A stretch of DNA of 64,000 nucleotides from Dasyornis broadbenti (taxonomy: Eukaryota > Chordata > Aves > Passeriformes > Dasyornithidae). The DNA lies in NCBI GenBank assembly GCA_013397935.1, contig VZRN01004246.1, positions 1-64,000 on the forward strand. Reading direction: 5' to 3'. The position numbers and the translations under genes are program-made. Position 1 is the stretch's first letter, and every line of letters starts with the position of its first letter. This document shows positions 62,001 through 64,000 of this stretch, one piece after another. Below the pieces are notes generated by a model. It did not search any database and was not told where the DNA came from. It was given only the letters and a program-made list of their open reading frames with translations.

Positions 62001-64000
62001 TCTACAGCACACAGGCATGCCAGGAGATGCTATTTTTTGCAACAAACCACCTGTGCTGGATTTGCTGGCAGCAGGGCTTGTGAGCAGTTTTGCTGGAAAC
62101 CAGACCGAGGTAGAGAGGGCATCCCTCCTACCAGCCCCTGTCAAGCTGCAAAGTATCTGCTGCTCCAAGTGTCTGAACTGGGATGGGGGGGGCAAAGCAG
62201 TGCAAACAGGACAGAGCTTCCCTACCCAAAGTGAGGCGTGCTGAGCTGAGTGACAACATCTCCAGGACCTGCTGCCCTCCTGATGCCAACTGAGTCCCGC
62301 AGGCTCAGCAAAGAGCCACTGCACAGCACAGACACAGCCTTCAGAAACAGCAGGGCTCAACACAGCAGATTTCAGCCCTGCTTTCACCCTAGGCAGGCAA
62401 TGTAACCCACAGCCCTGTTAGCTCTGATACTGGGAATTCCCTGGGGTAGCTGTCCTTGGCAGGGTCAGAGGACAATGCAGTGGCTGGGAAATGAAATCAA
62501 GCACTGTGAGAAGAGGCTGAATCTGTAGCTGTAACGTATCCGGGACACTTCTACTTTTGTTCTTTGCAGTACAGTGGCTGTAATCCATCACCATAAACGC
62601 TGACTGGTGCCTTTCCAAAAGCTGTGTCAGCTAAATAAAAAGGTGGGAAACTATACATTGCAGGTACTTTCAAGGAAAGAGCTTGATTTATTCACCAAAG
62701 ACCACCTCAGCAGCTCACATTTTTGGAGCATTGCCACTTCCGCAGAGAGCAGAAAGTCACAGCTTGATAATTTAAACAGGATTAGGAGCGCCCATGTAAA
62801 CACAGTTGTGGGCTTGCAGTGCGGGGACAGTCAGTGCACATCCCAGCAGAGGAGGGGCTTTCCCAGCCATAACATCTGCAAGAAAGAAAATGTGGCTTTT
62901 TGTGTGGGAAAGTGGGGAAGAATGAGATGTGTTTGGAGAAAGGACGGACCTAAGGCTGCAGCAGGTGAACCTCCCAAGCCGGCAAGCTTGTGAAAAACCA
63001 CACCTTGTGAATCTGCATTGACCCAGCCCAGCTGCCAAATCCTCTGAACACGCACAGAATAGACACCATGTCAGTAAAATCTGTGTAAGGTAGAAGGATC
63101 CAAGGAAACTGGGCAGAAACTGGGCAGAAACTGGACAGAAACTGGGCAGCACAGGGTCAAGCAGACAGAGGGAGACACCAGGATTAGAGATTTGCACTTG
63201 TGAGATCTAAACAAAGATCACAGGAAGAGCCCCTAAGTCTGCCTTACTATCAGCAATCTTCTGGCTTTCCCTTTTCACCGTGGACAAGGAAAAATTTCTC
63301 ACGCTTATGGGTATAATGAATCCCAGCCAGCCTCGGGCTGCACACCAATTTCACAAATGCATGAGAAGCTCCAAAATCTTCTTTGCTTGCCTGTTTCTTG
63401 CCCCATGACTGTCCCTCTTACCCCAAGCAGAGCTAGCCAGATCTTTACTATCCCCCTCCAAGACCCATCCCTGCAGACTGAGCTGGTGGTGACCCTTCAC
63501 CTCAGACTCTGACAGAACCAGCTCTGTTTTGCCCTGTATCCAGGCCATTTTGCTGTGGTTGCAGAGCAATTGAGAAAAGAAGGGAGCATAGGTTCCTCCC
63601 AGCCTTCTGTCCAGGGGATACGCTGGGGTAGCAGAAAAAACCTTACCTGGAGGCACAGCTAAGCAGGAAAACAGAAGGGAGAGGTGGGGAAGGCCACAGA
63701 AACGGCACTAAGCCTCCTGTCACTGCCTGCTCTGTCTTCGAGGGGGGTGGGTGATGGGTACTTTACAGACCCTTCTGTCAGCAGGTTAAGTCTTCTATTT
63801 GCTTGTCCTCTGGGTTTTGTCTTTATCTCCAGTTTTCATTGCTACTGTGCACAGAGAGAAGATGGGTGCCTCTGAGGGCAGAGAGGATGGGTTCCCCCTC
63901 CCTCTCCAAAGGGCGTGCTGAGCCCTGGGACCTGGGCAAAGCTGCGCCTGGCTCATGGCTGAGCCCACACTGCGATGAGCTGCAGTTGCTGCTACTTGTA
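56023..64000. other. Non-coding stretch to window end
   Basis: No gene was recognised on either strand. An A-rich low-complexity patch lies at 57,415-57,500. The longest frames (minus strand 59,146-59,697 and 60,268-60,819, both about 183 codons) have no known domain and no conserved splice structure that I can see. Confidence 0.45.
63105..63150 (+). repeat. 12-bp tandem repeat
   Basis: Four copies of GAAACTGGGCA, one with GGACA, occur in tandem. It is a simple short array with no apparent coding role. Confidence 0.85.

Noticed and set aside
1..64000. tRNA, rRNA, CRISPR arrays or bacterial-type operons
   Set aside because: I scanned for tRNA T-loop-like sequence, conserved rRNA segments and regularly spaced identical repeats and found none. 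The sequence is vertebrate nuclear DNA.

Overview
The window looks like single-copy nuclear DNA from a bird. CR1 retrotransposon fragments with the typical avian 3' end lie on both strands. One of them is interrupted by an LTR of a type I recall from passerines and other modern birds. The one clear gene is a vertebrate cytokine receptor with a normal GT-AG exon structure. Most of the window is moderately GC-rich non-coding DNA with scattered AT-rich blocks, so most open frames in it are chance.

Layout. 1-23.5 kb: no recognisable exon; several AT-rich, homeodomain-site-like blocks (about 0.2, 3.7, 7.2-7.5 and 9.9 kb), a 5'-truncated CR1 (11.4-12.1 kb), a CR1 3' end on the minus strand (13.9-14.1 kb), and a CR1 split by a solo-type LTR (16.65-17.84 kb). 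23.57-24.13 kb: a CpG island, probably a promoter. 24.1-41.5 kb: non-coding, with a second CpG-rich block (31.6-31.95 kb), a CR1 tail (35.3 kb), a near-perfect 39-bp-arm hairpin (36.29-36.38 kb), two degenerate minisatellites (36.85-37.34 and 40.54-40.86 kb) and a short degenerate interstitial telomeric tract (39.57 kb). 41.55-46.24 kb: IL11RA on the plus strand, 12 coding exons, 412 aa. 46.24-46.75 kb: its 3' UTR and poly(A) signal. 46.75-64 kb: no recognised gene; a GGAT-rich tract (49.5 kb), a 33-bp minisatellite that stays open in two frames (51.25-51.53 kb), and a speculative terminal exon with poly(A) signal (55.78-56.02 kb).

Function. IL11RA encodes the interleukin-11 receptor alpha chain. 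It binds IL-11 at the cell surface and recruits gp130 (IL6ST), which signals through JAK/STAT3. The coding ATG sits directly behind a splice acceptor, so transcription must start at an upstream non-coding exon. The CpG islands at 23.6 and 31.6 kb are the candidates, implying a first intron of about 10-17 kb. An alternative is that the 23.6 kb island drives a leftward gene whose first intron fills the left third of the window. No new multi-gene system was found. The most unusual signal is the 36.3 kb hairpin.
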